Assembly (NCBI RefSeq): GCF_001659605.2
Contig: NC_035164.2
Location: 5,039,870-5,103,869, forward strand
DNA: 64,000 bases
DNA from: Manihot esculenta
Taxonomy: Eukaryota; Streptophyta; Magnoliopsida; Malpighiales; Euphorbiaceae
Direction of reading: 5' to 3'
Shown here one piece after another: positions 48,157-58,807 of the stretch. The notes below the pieces were generated by a model. That model did no database searches. It saw only the letters and a list, made by a program, of their open reading frames with translations, and had not been told where the DNA came from. Within the stretch, counting starts at the first letter, position 1. The number at the start of each line of letters is the position of its first letter. The position numbers and the translations under genes are program-made.

Positions 48157-48866
48157 GATTAAAATCGGTCCCTTATCCTTTTCTCTTTAAAAAAAAAATC
48201 TTTCTTTTCTCTCTCAAGATGGGTGGCAATTCACGAGCTGCTGCTAAGATTGCTATTAATGAGGGCAATATCATTTCTTGCGCTCCAGACAGTGGACAAA
48301 ACATACCCTCTATGGTCAACGAAGTAGATCTCAATAATATGAACAATGAGAAATGTTTCAATACATCAAAAGGTTGCAAGCTACTCTCGAGCATTACAAA
48401 GCTTTGGGGAAGCATTATTTATGACTCCAGGGCAAGGAGGAAGCTTCCACTGATACCCTAAGAATTCGGATAGATGCAATCCAAGCGCAGTCCAAAGGAA
48501 AGGCCAAACTGAAGGATAAAGAGTCATCGGATGAGACTCCAAAGAACATTGACTGGAAGCTTATTCGAGCCGTGCAAAGGTACCAGAAGGAGTAAGAGAA
48601 AGACTAGGTACCAGAAGGAGTAAGAAGAATACTATAGTCTGGACAATGTTTCGCCCCTATTAGATTAGATCTTAGAAGAAATTTTCTTAACCAAGTTCAA
48701 ACTGCCAAGTTTAGAGAAATAAGATGGAACATCAAATCTCAGAAGTCACATGAGAAAATCTCAGAAGTCACATGACAATCTTTAGGACGCCATACAGTTT
48801 CAAGTTATCAAAACTTCGTATTGTACCGAGTGTTTCTATTAACACGACTTTCGTATTATGCCGATT
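48157..48866 (+). pseudogene. Ty3/gypsy gag leader fragment, decayed
   Basis: Near copy of 6471-7187; an open stretch begins at 48219 (MGGNSRAAAKIAINEG) and is followed by frame breaks and stops. Confidence 0.55.
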
Positions 48867-49410
48867 AATAAATTTACAATATTTATTAACATAAAATAAA
48901 AATCAAATGATCCTGTAACGAATTAAATTTAATATAAAATAAAATTAAAGAAAAAATTTGTTAAAAATATTTTTATATATCAAATAATTAATTTAATTTA
49001 ATTTTAATAATTTTCACTTTAACTAATTTTCTGAATTAATTATTGATTTAATTAATGAATTAAATTGTAATTTTATTTTTTAATTTAATATTTTATAACT
49101 ACCTATTCATATTTTATAACTTATGTAATAATAATTACTCATTCTATTCCATAATTTTTCAACATCTTTTTATTAATGAATTAATTTTTATTTTATTTTC
49201 TTTTTCTCTCTCATTAATTTTTTTTATTTCACGTATTATAATATTATTGAATTAATTGAATTATTGTACATAACCGTTGTATTGTAAAATCACGTATTAT
49301 AATTACCCATAAAGCAGTTTTTGTTTACAAGAAATTATTTTTAATACTAAAGTACATGAACATATTGCATGAGAACTTATTACATGAAGCTCAACTTTCA
49401 AGCAAAGCAC
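48867..49410. other. 3' flank of the truncated P450 copy
   Basis: Matches 7188-7733 with a small deletion near 49290. No gene is seen. Confidence 0.5.
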
Positions 49411-50271
49411 TCATATCTTTTGAATAAGGAGATTCACACCATGCTCAGGCTCCAAAAGCAGACCATAAGTAGGTGAGTGTCGATATTTAGGAGAGATAGT
49501 AAGTTTGAAATTAGAGAGTATGACAGCGAAAAACACTTTCAATTCTATTAAAGCCAAGTTCTGTCCAGGACACACTCGAGCTCCCAATCCAAAAGGTATA
49601 TAGGCTTGTGAAGACTTGCAAGCTCCAGTAACTCCATTAGTGAACCTCTCAGGATTAAACACGTCTGCATCAGCTCCCCAATATTCAGGATTACGATGCA
49701 ATGCTGGTAGCCATATCCAAATGTCCATTCCTTTTGGAACCTTCAACTCACCAAGCTTCACATTTTGCATTGCCTCTCTTGAAACCAATGTCACTCCTGG
49801 ATAAAGCCTCAGAACCTCTTGGATCACCATTTTTAACTGCATGAAAAATACAAAAATCAATTAAAACTACGGATGCAGTGCAACTTCTCAATTTATATCT
49901 ACTTATGTGAATGTATCTACCACTTTCATCTTGCTGAGCATATTGTAGTCTAGGAGCTGTTGTCCCTTACAAATCTCTAAAACTTCAAACCGAGCACGGT
50001 CTTGCCATTCAGGATGTGAAGCTAGTAACATGAAAGCCCAAATTGCTGCAACAGCAGGGGATTGGTACCCACCAAACATCATATTTTTGCAATTGTCAAC
50101 TATGAACTCATCTTCTGTTAACTTTCCAAGCTCACCATTCTTGGAACCTTCAATGATAGCTTGTAATAAGTCCTGATGAGATGTAGATCCACTTCTCTCC
50201 TTAGCTATGTCCATTATCATTCCATGGATCTCTTTTGCTAATCTCCATGTTTTTCTTTTCCTTTCTATAGA
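49411..50271 (-). pseudogene. CYP714-like P450, only exons 4 and 5 left
   Basis: Exon 5 (49411-49836) and most of exon 4 (49921 to about 50271) are open and keep GGYQSP, EVLR, PERF and FGLGARVCPG. Exon 4 breaks off at its fourth codon or so (IERKRKTW), and the next bases match the distant upstream spacer of copies 2 and 3 (about 20330 and 35215). Exons 1-3, their introns and roughly 0.4 kb of promoter are therefore deleted. Exons 4 and 5 follow copies 1 and 4 (NGVTGACK, EFIVDNC), whereas the upstream DNA follows copies 2 and 3. No start codon or membrane anchor, so not functional as a P450. Confidence 0.9.
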
Positions 50272-51290
50272 AAAACTATAGAAATCAAAACTATTGATTG
50301 TATTGTTTTTGTACAATTTATTTGAAATGGGATGGTAGACACTCCGTCAAGAATTTTAACATTGAAACAGTATAATTGATATATCATCAGGAATTTAAAT
50401 TAATATCGTTTAATTAAAATAAAATTATTGATATTCTATCAAGAGTTTTAACACTAAAAAAGAATAATTTATATTCCATCAAGAATTTAAATAAATATCG
50501 TTTGATTAAAATGAAATTCAGAAAGAATAAAAACCAAAATTTTTTATAAAATTCTCAAAAATTTTCAAATCTCCAACAGACAAAAAAAAATATTTATAAT
50601 AACAAAAATTTCTAGTGAAAATTTATGAAAAATTTAAAAATAATTAAAATGCAAAGTTAACTTTTAAATGATAGAATTTGGGTATGTGGCCTTTCATGGC
50701 ATGTCAGTCTTGATTTTTTTTTTTTTTAAAGCTATTACGAGTCTCCAACAAACATCATAAGTTAAACACATTTCTTTGTCACTTGAGTTCAGTCTAAATC
50801 TTCTATAAAATTTAAGTCTAATTACTCTGCCTCATGAATTTTAGATATTATTAAATGTGAATTTTTTAAAAACATTAAATTTTAGATATTATTAAATTTT
50901 TTCTGTATACATTGAATTTTATTAATTTTTTTATTAAATCGAATCGAATTAAATTAAAAAATTAATTTTAAAAAGTATTAAAATCAAACCCAACCAAACC
51001 ATAAATATATAAATTCAAAAACAAGATAGGATTTGTAAAGCTATAGCCATAAATAAATTCAAAAGCAAACAAAAAAAGAAAAATGCTAGCGAAATAAAAG
51101 GCTACAGTGCTCACCATGAGTTTGTTAGGAGGTGTTTTGATATTTTCGAGCCGTGTGGGGTCAACGTAAGACTTCCTGTGTTTGGATAGAATACCATCTC
51201 AATAATTTGACATGATGTGTTTAGCTCTGTAATTTTTTTTAAATTTCTATGATCTACGTTTCTCCCTCATTTAATTCATGATATTCTATT
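50272..51290. other. Upstream spacer, copy 2/3 type
   Basis: Homologous to 20330-21340 and 35215-36240, including the conserved patch 'aatgctagcgaaataaaaggc' (51080-51105). No gene is seen. Confidence 0.5.
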
Positions 51291-51930
51291 ATGACGATTG
51301 ACAAAGACTTTCTTTTTGACGATTGACAAAGACTTTCTTTTTGACGATTGACGAAGGTAGGACGGACTGTCAAGTGAGCAAATGAAGTTTGCAAGGAGCT
51401 TACAAGGATTAGAAAAATTTTCAGAAATTTACTAGGGCTAGAAAATGCACGGAATCTCAGTAGGGCTGGAAAAAGCCAAGGAGCTCATTAAAGCTAAAAA
51501 ATGCTCAGAAACTTATCGAGACAAAAAAATGTCCGGAAGCTCAATATGGCTGGAAAAGGCCAAGGGCTCGTCAGGGCTAGAAAAATGTCTGGAAACTTGT
51601 CGGAGCTTGAAAATTCTCGGAAGCTCATTAGAGCTGGAAAAATACACGGAAACTCGTTAGGACTATTGAAGGTCAGAAAGGTCGTTAGGGCTATGTAAAA
51701 ATAAGGAGCTCGAAAATGCTCAAAAACTTTGTCATGGTTGAAAAAATTCATGAGAACCCGTCAAACGGTAAGGAAGACTGTCAAGGCTATAAAAAGTCAA
51801 GGAGATCGTTAGGGCTGAGAAAATGCTTGGAAATTTGTCAAGGCTAAAAAAATACACGGAAGCTCATCAGGGCTGTAAAAGGACTCGTGGACTCAGCTCG
51901 TTTCCAAGTTCATGAGTAGGGTCTTAAACA
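51290..51930. repeat. Short tandem repeats, gypsy-associated
   Basis: Starts with a roughly 29-bp repeat 'tttttgacgattgacaaagactttc' and continues in the 30-bp 'agctcattagagctggaaaa' family. It contains the uninterrupted hAT site (GTTAGGAC, 51656-51663). Confidence 0.7.
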
Positions 51931-52304
51931 ATCACATTAAATAAGCTGATATTAATATTATAAGAGAAAAAATTGGTCGTAAATTATTCAAAATTAAATT
52001 TGATAAAAAAACCAACCAGTTTAAATTCATTTGCTAAACGAATCAAACTTGAACTTATTAATACTCGGTTCAAGTTCGAAATGAATAAAATTTGAGTTCA
52101 AAAAATTTTAACAAATCAAATTTAAATAGAAGAAATCTCATTTTTGCCCTTAAACTTTATGGCATGTCCAAATAAATCCAAAATCAAGTTTTGACTTGAT
52201 TAATTCAAACTTTTTTGTTTAAGTTCAAATATGCCATTTTTGCTTGAAAAAATTTTTAAAAAATATATTTTTTTTCAAAATTTTTATTATTAAAATATTA
52301 ATTA
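51930..52304. other. AT-rich spacer, left part
   Basis: Matches 3200-3590, then is interrupted by the solo LTR at 52305. Confidence 0.5.
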
Positions 52305-54092
52305 TGTCACACCCATTCTCTAATCTGCATATGATTCAAAAAACTGATAGAATTCCCCCTAATATTTATACATATGAATACATATAACCTGCTATAAGTT
52401 GAAAATATTAAACATATAAAAGAGGACTGATAGCGGGACTAGTCAATTCATAATATATATACAATAAACAAAATACATTCATCACTTGGATTTACAATCT
52501 ATACATAATCTTCCAAATTTACAAAAAGAAGTGACAAGAGACTTAGGATTGGTCCGACCTCCTCTAGACTCTGAGTGGACGAGGTGGAAGGAAGGACAAA
52601 ACTAGGAAGTGTAGATTTCTACGAGTAGATCACGAAAAATGATCTGAAATATTAAAAGTATGAGGGGTGAGTACAAAATACTCAGTGAGCAGATAAATAA
52701 ATAAAAAAGGGGAAAAGATAACGTTTAGGTACTTAATGGAACCAAATATTTAGCTAAAATAAGTCAGCTGAATAAATACAATTTAATTCAATTAATACAA
52801 ATAAACTGTGAAAAATAGAATTCGCATACACTCATAATATGTTCCTTGTAGATAATGTTGGCATCTCAGGTGTGATAAAATAAAGACGGCCTGAGAGCAA
52901 TGCTGGCATCTTAGGCTCTATGATGACAATTTTAGCCCAAGAGTTAATAAAATACTGGTCATACACATGTGCAGAGTTACCCCAAAGGGTAACCACCTGA
53001 CATACGCCTCAAAGGCTGTCTGCATATCAAGCGCTGTCTCAAAGACAGTATAAATATATATTATGCTGAAAATAAATCACTTGTCATCAAGGTGTTATCT
53101 ATTCGGTGCATATACAAAGTGTAATAGGCTATTTATTCAGCTGTGCTTTAAATTCAATTTTCATTCATTCAATAAATATAAATTATCGTTATCATTTTCC
53201 AACTTAAATAAACAAAATAACATATATGAATATATATATATATATATATATATTTAAGAAAAGTATTAATGTTATATATTTATCCACTCACCAGTACTGG
53301 GAACAAAATAACTTAGGTCGTAGAAGCACTCCTATGATCTATCCTGGAAGCTGGATCCTCTCCTAAAATTAAAAAGAAAAATAATATATCAAATAATAAA
53401 TAAATATTCTAGGATGGAAATATAAAATGTAAAATATAAAATTTTAAATATATTTTTATATATAATTTTAAGAAAAATTCGGTAATATTTCGGTATAGTT
53501 AGACCTCCAAAAATTATATAAACTTAACAAAAATACACAATAAACCATAAATATTATATAGGACAACCTATGAAAAATCATTAATCTAAAAAGAAATATG
53601 AAATCTCATTAATTGAGTTTAACTAAAACTTATTCCTCTTTTTATTCTCAAATCACTAAAAATCACTGTTTAATGGTAGAAAAAATAAATTATATCATAA
53701 TAATTTGAATAAAAGGAATAAAATTTACCTACCGAATTTTGGAGCTGGAAGAAATTATTGAATTTCTGAACATTTAAAATAGAATGTAACTGAGAATTTT
53801 AAAAGTTTATGGGTTGATTGAGTTGAGGGTAAGGAGATTTGAGTTAAAGAAAGGGAAACATTTTTTTTTTTAAACAAAACAGAGAAGTGCTCTGCTTGCT
53901 ACTGCTTCTGCTTCTGCTTCTGCTCTTTTGTTTTTTTTTTTTCCTTCGCGATAATGAAGGCTCTGGAAGAAACCAGAGCCTTTAATGTTTTAATTTATTA
54001 TTATTTTTTTTTTTTTATTTTGTTTTAAAATATATATATATATATGAGTCATGAGCCTTCCTCTTTTTTTTCTAAAAGGGCCGGGTATAATA
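52305..54092 (-). mobile_element. Solo LTR, 1.79 kb, gypsy type
   Basis: The right end read on the minus strand starts TATTATACCCGGCCC (a decayed TGTTATACCCGGCC start), and the left end reads GGGTGTGACA on that strand. A 5-bp duplication, AATTA, flanks it (52300-52304 and 54093-54097), and the paralogous site near 3588 lacks it. No primer-binding site, polypurine tract or coding frame is present, so it is a solo LTR. It contains a (TA)n tract near 53225-53252. Confidence 0.82.
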
Positions 54093-54486
54093 AATTATAT
54101 ATTTATAAATATTTAATTATTTATGAAGTCTAAAAGGGCCGGGTATAGTTGACTCTATTTTATATGAATAAATTTATAAAAATTTAACTCTATTTATTTT
54201 TTTATAATTTTATTAAATTTATGTAAAAAATATTAATATTATAAGAATTTATATAATATAAGATAACTTAAAAAACAAAATAATCACATCAAATTTATAC
54301 ACACTATTACCACATGTCTTAATTTGATGAAAAGGACAAATCACATTAAAACGACCTTTTTACATGTGGTACCCTCTTATCACTGGTGTTTCATGTCATA
54401 ATTAAGAATCACCAATCCACGTTGAGAAGAAAATAAAGAACTTTTCTTCTTTTTTTTTTTTTGAAAAAATCTCTTATTATTATTAA
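54093..54486. other. AT-rich spacer with a deletion and filler at 54129
   Basis: The spacer resumes after the solo LTR but skips the part equivalent to about 3635-4100. At the junction a 14-16-bp copy of the LTR end (taaaagggccgggtata) is inserted. Confidence 0.65.
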
Positions 54487-55468
54487 GGGAGATTTATAAT
54501 TTAGTCCTTGAATATTGCTATTATTAACAAGTCAGTCCCTGTATTTTTAGAAACCTATTAAAACGTCCTTATATTTTCTTTCCGTCAACGAAATAGTGCT
54601 TCCGTCATTTTTTCCGTTAAAATTAGATAAAGGAGGAGAGAGAAAAATTTTAAAATCCAATTTTACCCTCAAATAAAACCTCTTATTTACTCCTTGAATA
54701 TTGCTATTATTAACAAGTCAGTCCCTACATTTTCAGAAATCTATTAAAACGTCCTTATCTTTTCTCACATCTATTAATATGTCCTTATTGTTTCTTTCCA
54801 TCAACAAAATAGTCCCTCCTCCTCTTCCTCCAAAAAGAAGAAGATGATGATGATGATGAAGGAGAAGGAGAAGGAGAAGAAGAAGAAGAAGAAGAAGAAG
54901 GAGAAGGAGAAGGAGAAGGAGAAGAGGAAGAAGAAGAAGAAGACGAAGAAGGAGAAGGACAAGAGGAAGAAGAAGAAGAAGAAGAAGAAGGAGGAGGAGG
55001 AGAAGGAGAAGAAGAAGAAGAAAAAGAAGAAAAAAAAGAAGAAGAAGAAGAAGAAGGAGGAGGAGAAGGAGAAGAAGAAGAAGAAAAAGAAGAAAAAGAA
55101 GAAGAAGAAGAAGAAGAAGGAGGAGGAGGAGAAGGAGAAGAAGAAGAAGAAAAAGAAGAAAAAAGAAGAAGAAGGAGAAGAAAAAGAAGCAGAAGCCGAA
55201 GAAGCAGAAGAAGCAGAAGCAAAAGAAAAAGAAGAAGAAAAAAAGCAGAAGCAGAAGAAGCAAGAAGAATTGATGAAGAAGAAAATGAAGGAGGAGGAGG
55301 AGGAGGAGGGTAATTTGGTCTTTTACTATATTGTTAACGGTAAAAATAGACAGAAGGACTATTTTGTTGATGGAGAGAAAAGATAAGGATGTTTTAATAG
55401 GTTTCTAAAAATACAGGGACTGATTTATTAATAATGGCAATACTTAAAGATTAAATTGTAAATCTCCC
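54487..55468. mobile_element. Mutator-like MITE, 982 bp, 9-bp target duplication
   Basis: Long, imperfect terminal inverted repeats of roughly 130 bp begin GGGAGATTTATAATTTAGTC and end in the matching ...AAATCTCCC. TATTATTAA flanks both sides (54478-54486, 55469-55477), and the homologous spacer at about 4440-4455 is uninterrupted. The left arm contains a partial internal duplication (about 54505-54560 and 54690-54750). The core is a polypurine tract. No transposase. Confidence 0.88.
54836..55312. repeat. Long (GAA/GGA)n polypurine tract
   Basis: Almost all purine on the plus strand, with an uninterrupted purine run of 229 bp at 54961-55189. Long frames here encode only lysine/glutamate or leucine/serine runs and are not genes. 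Confidence 0.95.
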
Positions 55469-55635
55469 TATTATTAATGGCCACCTCTCTTCAAAAAAGT
55501 TAAAGAATATAATTATCCAGTGAAATGTCCATGGAATCAATGGTGACGAATATATGTACATGTGGTACTCATTCTATTCTATAATTTTTCTACCTCTTTT
55601 TATTAATGGATTAATTTTTATTTTACTTTCTTTTT

Positions 55636-55726
55636 CTTTTTTTTGAAATAGGGGTTGGGGGAGTCGAACCTTAAACCTCTCAAGGCTACAAGGATGCACT
55701 TTCCACCAGGCTAAGTCTCAAAGTGC
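55636..55726 (-). mobile_element. tRNA-derived SINE, 91 bp, with 15-bp target duplication
   Basis: TTTTACTTTCTTTTT occurs on both sides (55621-55635 and 55727-55741), while the homologous spacer at about 32530 has it once. On the minus strand the insert has an A-box-like TTAGCCTGGTGG, a B-box GGTTCGACTCC and an A-rich tail (CAAAAAAAAG). This is the signature of a short tRNA-related retroposon copied by a LINE. Confidence 0.85.
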
Positions 55727-55741
55727 TTTTACTTTCTTTTT

Positions 55742-56038
55742 ATCTCTCATTAATTTTTTTTATTTCACGTATTATAATATTATTGAATTAAATGAATTAT
55801 TGTACATAACCGTTGTATTGTAAAATCACTTCCTCTTAAGATAGGATTAACCATAAAGCAGTTTTTCTTTACAAGAAATTATTTTTAATACTAAAGTACA
55901 TGAACATATTGCATGAGAACTTATTACACGAAGCTAGTCTCATATACATATTGCATGAGAACTTATTACACGAAGCTAGTCTCATATACATATTGCATGA
56001 GAACTTATTACATGAAGCTCAACTTTCAAGCAAAGCAC
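55742..56038. other. 3' flank of P450 copy 4 with a 42-bp triplication
   Basis: Matches other P450 3' flanks, but a 42-bp unit (catattgcatgagaactt...) is repeated three times, starting at 55905, 55947 and 55989. The other copies have one unit. It lies in the presumed 3' untranslated region. Confidence 0.8.
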
Positions 56039-57968
56039 TCATATCTTTTGAATAAGGAGATTCACACCATGCTCAGGCTCCAAAAGCAGACCATAAGTAG
56101 GTGAGTGTCGATATTTAGGAGAGATAGTAAGTTTGAAATTAGAGAGTATGACAGCAAAAAACACTTTCAATTCTATTAAAGCCAAGTTCTGTCCAGGACA
56201 CACTCGAGCTCCCAATCCAAAAGGTATATAGGCTTGTGAAGACTTGCAAGCTCCAGTAACTCCATTAGTGAACCTCTCAGGATTAAACACGTCTGCATCA
56301 GCTCCCCAATATTCAGGATTACGATGCAATGCTGGTAGCCATATCCAAATGTCCATTCCTTTTGGAACCTTCAATTCACCAAGCTTCACATTTTGCATTG
56401 CCTCTCTTGAAACCAATGTCACTCCTGGATAAAGCCTCAGAACCTCTTGGATCACCATTTTTAACTGCATGAAAAACACAAAAATCAGTTAAAAATACGG
56501 ATGCAGTGCAACTTCTCAATTTATATCTATTTATGTGAATGTATCTACCACTTTCATCTTGCTGAGCATATTGTAGTCTAGGAGCTGTTGTCCCTTACAA
56601 ATCTCTAAAACTTCAAACCGAGCACGGTCTTGCCATTCAGGATGTGAAGCTAGTAACATTAAACCCCAAATTGCTGCAACAGCCGGGGATTGGTACCCAC
56701 CAAACATCATATTTTTGCAATTGTCAACTATGAACTCATCTTCTGTTAACTTTCCAAGCTCACCATTCTTGGATCCTTCAATGATAGCTTGTAATAAGTC
56801 CTGATGAGATGTAGATCCACTTCTCTCCTTAGCTATGTCCATTATCATTCCATGGATCTCTTTTGCTAATCTCCATGTTTTTCTATTCCTTTCTATAGGA
56901 AGAAATCTTATTCATAAACGTAACAATGAGTATTAGTCGTGCAAGTGATTTAGATAAAACTAAACTAAAAAGGTGAAGGATATACATACCTTAGTAAAGG
57001 AATCCCAAGAGTTGTGGTTTCACCCATAGCCTTGAGGAGTTCATGACACTTGGAAAATACTTTAATTCCTTTATGATGATCACTTCCAAATATTATTTTT
57101 GAGGCAATATAAGTAGTGAAAATTCTCGCATGCTCATCCACCACTATATCAACCATCCCACCCTCACCTTCTCTATCTATTATCTTCTCCCATGCTTTAA
57201 CTACCATACTACCAGATTCGACCATCAGATTCACCATATCCTGTATATAATAAATATTATTTTTTATTAAAGCAAATAATTTTAATTAGCCTTACAAATT
57301 AAATCCATAAATTTAATTACCTTAACCTTGTGCATGTAGAGTTGAGGGGCAATGGTCTTTCTTTGATGATGCCAAACATCACCGTTTGCAGTATTAAGGC
57401 CCTTGCCTAATAGAACTCCTCTGTCATTTTGTAAATAAGCAGGTTTTCCAAGTTCAAATGATGTGAACAGATTTATTTCTCTCACTATGCTCAGATTATT
57501 CACGTACAACAATTGTATTCCACCAAGTGCAAACTTGAATAACTTACCTGTCGTATATGATGAACATAACTAGGAGTTAACGAATGAGAATTGATTTAGA
57601 GTCTGTCTGAAATCTTAAAAATGTTAATAAAAACAAAATATATATGAAAAAGGGGAAATTTATATGTATGAAATACCATAGTTTTTGGCCCAATGCTTGA
57701 GATAGGGTAAGACAATTAAGGGACCATCGATCTGTGGAGTTTCAGAATTTTGAGAAACCATTCTCTCCATTTCTGGTATGTTTCCCAACAGCAGAGAAGG
57801 TGGAGGACCTTTGATTCCTTGCTCTCTAATAAGCTTATTAGTTTTATAGCTCTCATGCTTCCACCACGCAACATAACATAAACAAATGACGAGAAAACTC
57901 CATAAAAGAAACATCATAGACTGAAGCGTTGATAGAAATTTACACCCCATTTGTATTGCTGGATTCAT
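56039..57968 (-). CDS. CYP714-like cytochrome P450, intact copy 4
   Basis: Exons 57677-57968, 57321-57547, 56990-57240, 56549-56906 and 56039-56464 keep the 292/227/251/358/426-bp pattern and give 517 residues. Motifs: N-terminal anchor, GPPPS hinge, EVLR, PERF, heme loop FGLGARVCPG, and the shared GGYQSP I-helix variant. It is nearest to copy 1, with about eight residue differences (for example KNMMFGG against KNMIFGG, AWEKIID against AWAKIID, GARV against GSRV), and shares its promoter-proximal flank. Unlike copy 1, its upstream DNA is not cut by a chromovirus. Probable ER-bound monooxygenase; substrate unknown. Confidence 0.87.
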
Positions 57969-58437
57969 GGACGTGGCTCTTTAAATAGACATTCACATGC
58001 ATGACATTATCTCCAAGTGATAAATACCTCACCTATCATATCATCTGCATGTGATAAATGTTTACTATAAATAAATAAAGAAAAAAAAATTAGCTTATTT
58101 ATATATAACAAAATTATGAAACAATTTGTTTTTCTTTAATTATTAAAAATTTAAATCTTTTTTATTTCTGTTTATTTTTATTTTTACTTTTAATCTAAGC
58201 TGTACTGAAAATAAAATATTTTTAGTTGCAATTAGCCATCCACGATCAGTTATGAGCCATAAGTGACAGCTATTAATTATTAACTATATTTATATAAAAT
58301 AGTTGTTTTGGATTTGGTTGTAAATCTATGATCTCCTTTAGTTTTGAGGGCATTTGTTTAGTGCATGTGTAATTTATTTGCTTTGACTGTAGGGTGGTTT
58401 ATTTTCTAATTTGCTTTGTTGCATGGTGACGCGTGTT
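57969..58437. other. Upstream flank of P450 copy 4
   Basis: Matches 9706-10070 up to 'aaatctatgatctcc' near 58335, then continues into sequence not found elsewhere in the window. No gene is seen. Confidence 0.5.
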
Positions 58438-58807
58438 TTTTCTTTTTTTTTTTTATAAGCAAAAATTTTTATTGAAATAAGAATCAGGAAAAAATTTAAT
58501 ATGATCATTGAAAACTATCTTCTCAAACCCTTACTCAGCTTAGATCAATAGTATACTAAGTGAAAAAAACTTAAGGAATACAGAAAGAAAAAAAAATAAA
58601 GAAAAAAGCACTCAAATTAGAAAGTGCCTACAAAGTCTTCAACCCAATCAAGTTTCTTAGCAAGACGATCAGCTACAACGTTAGGAGATTAACCCAAGAA
58701 TTTGCATTGAGTGCAAAGAGTGACAACAGATCAAGAATCTTAAAAATGGCTTTTAATTCAGCAACATTGGACTCTTCAACCCCTACCGGAAATGAGAAGA
58801 TGCAAAG

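Noticed and set aside
54733..55386. Long Lys/Glu-rich and Leu/Ser-rich open frames
   Set aside because: Pure artefact of the GAA/GGA polypurine tract.
55636..55726. Functional tRNA gene
   Set aside because: A- and B-box-like motifs are present but no convincing cloverleaf; the A-rich tail and long target duplication indicate a retroposon.
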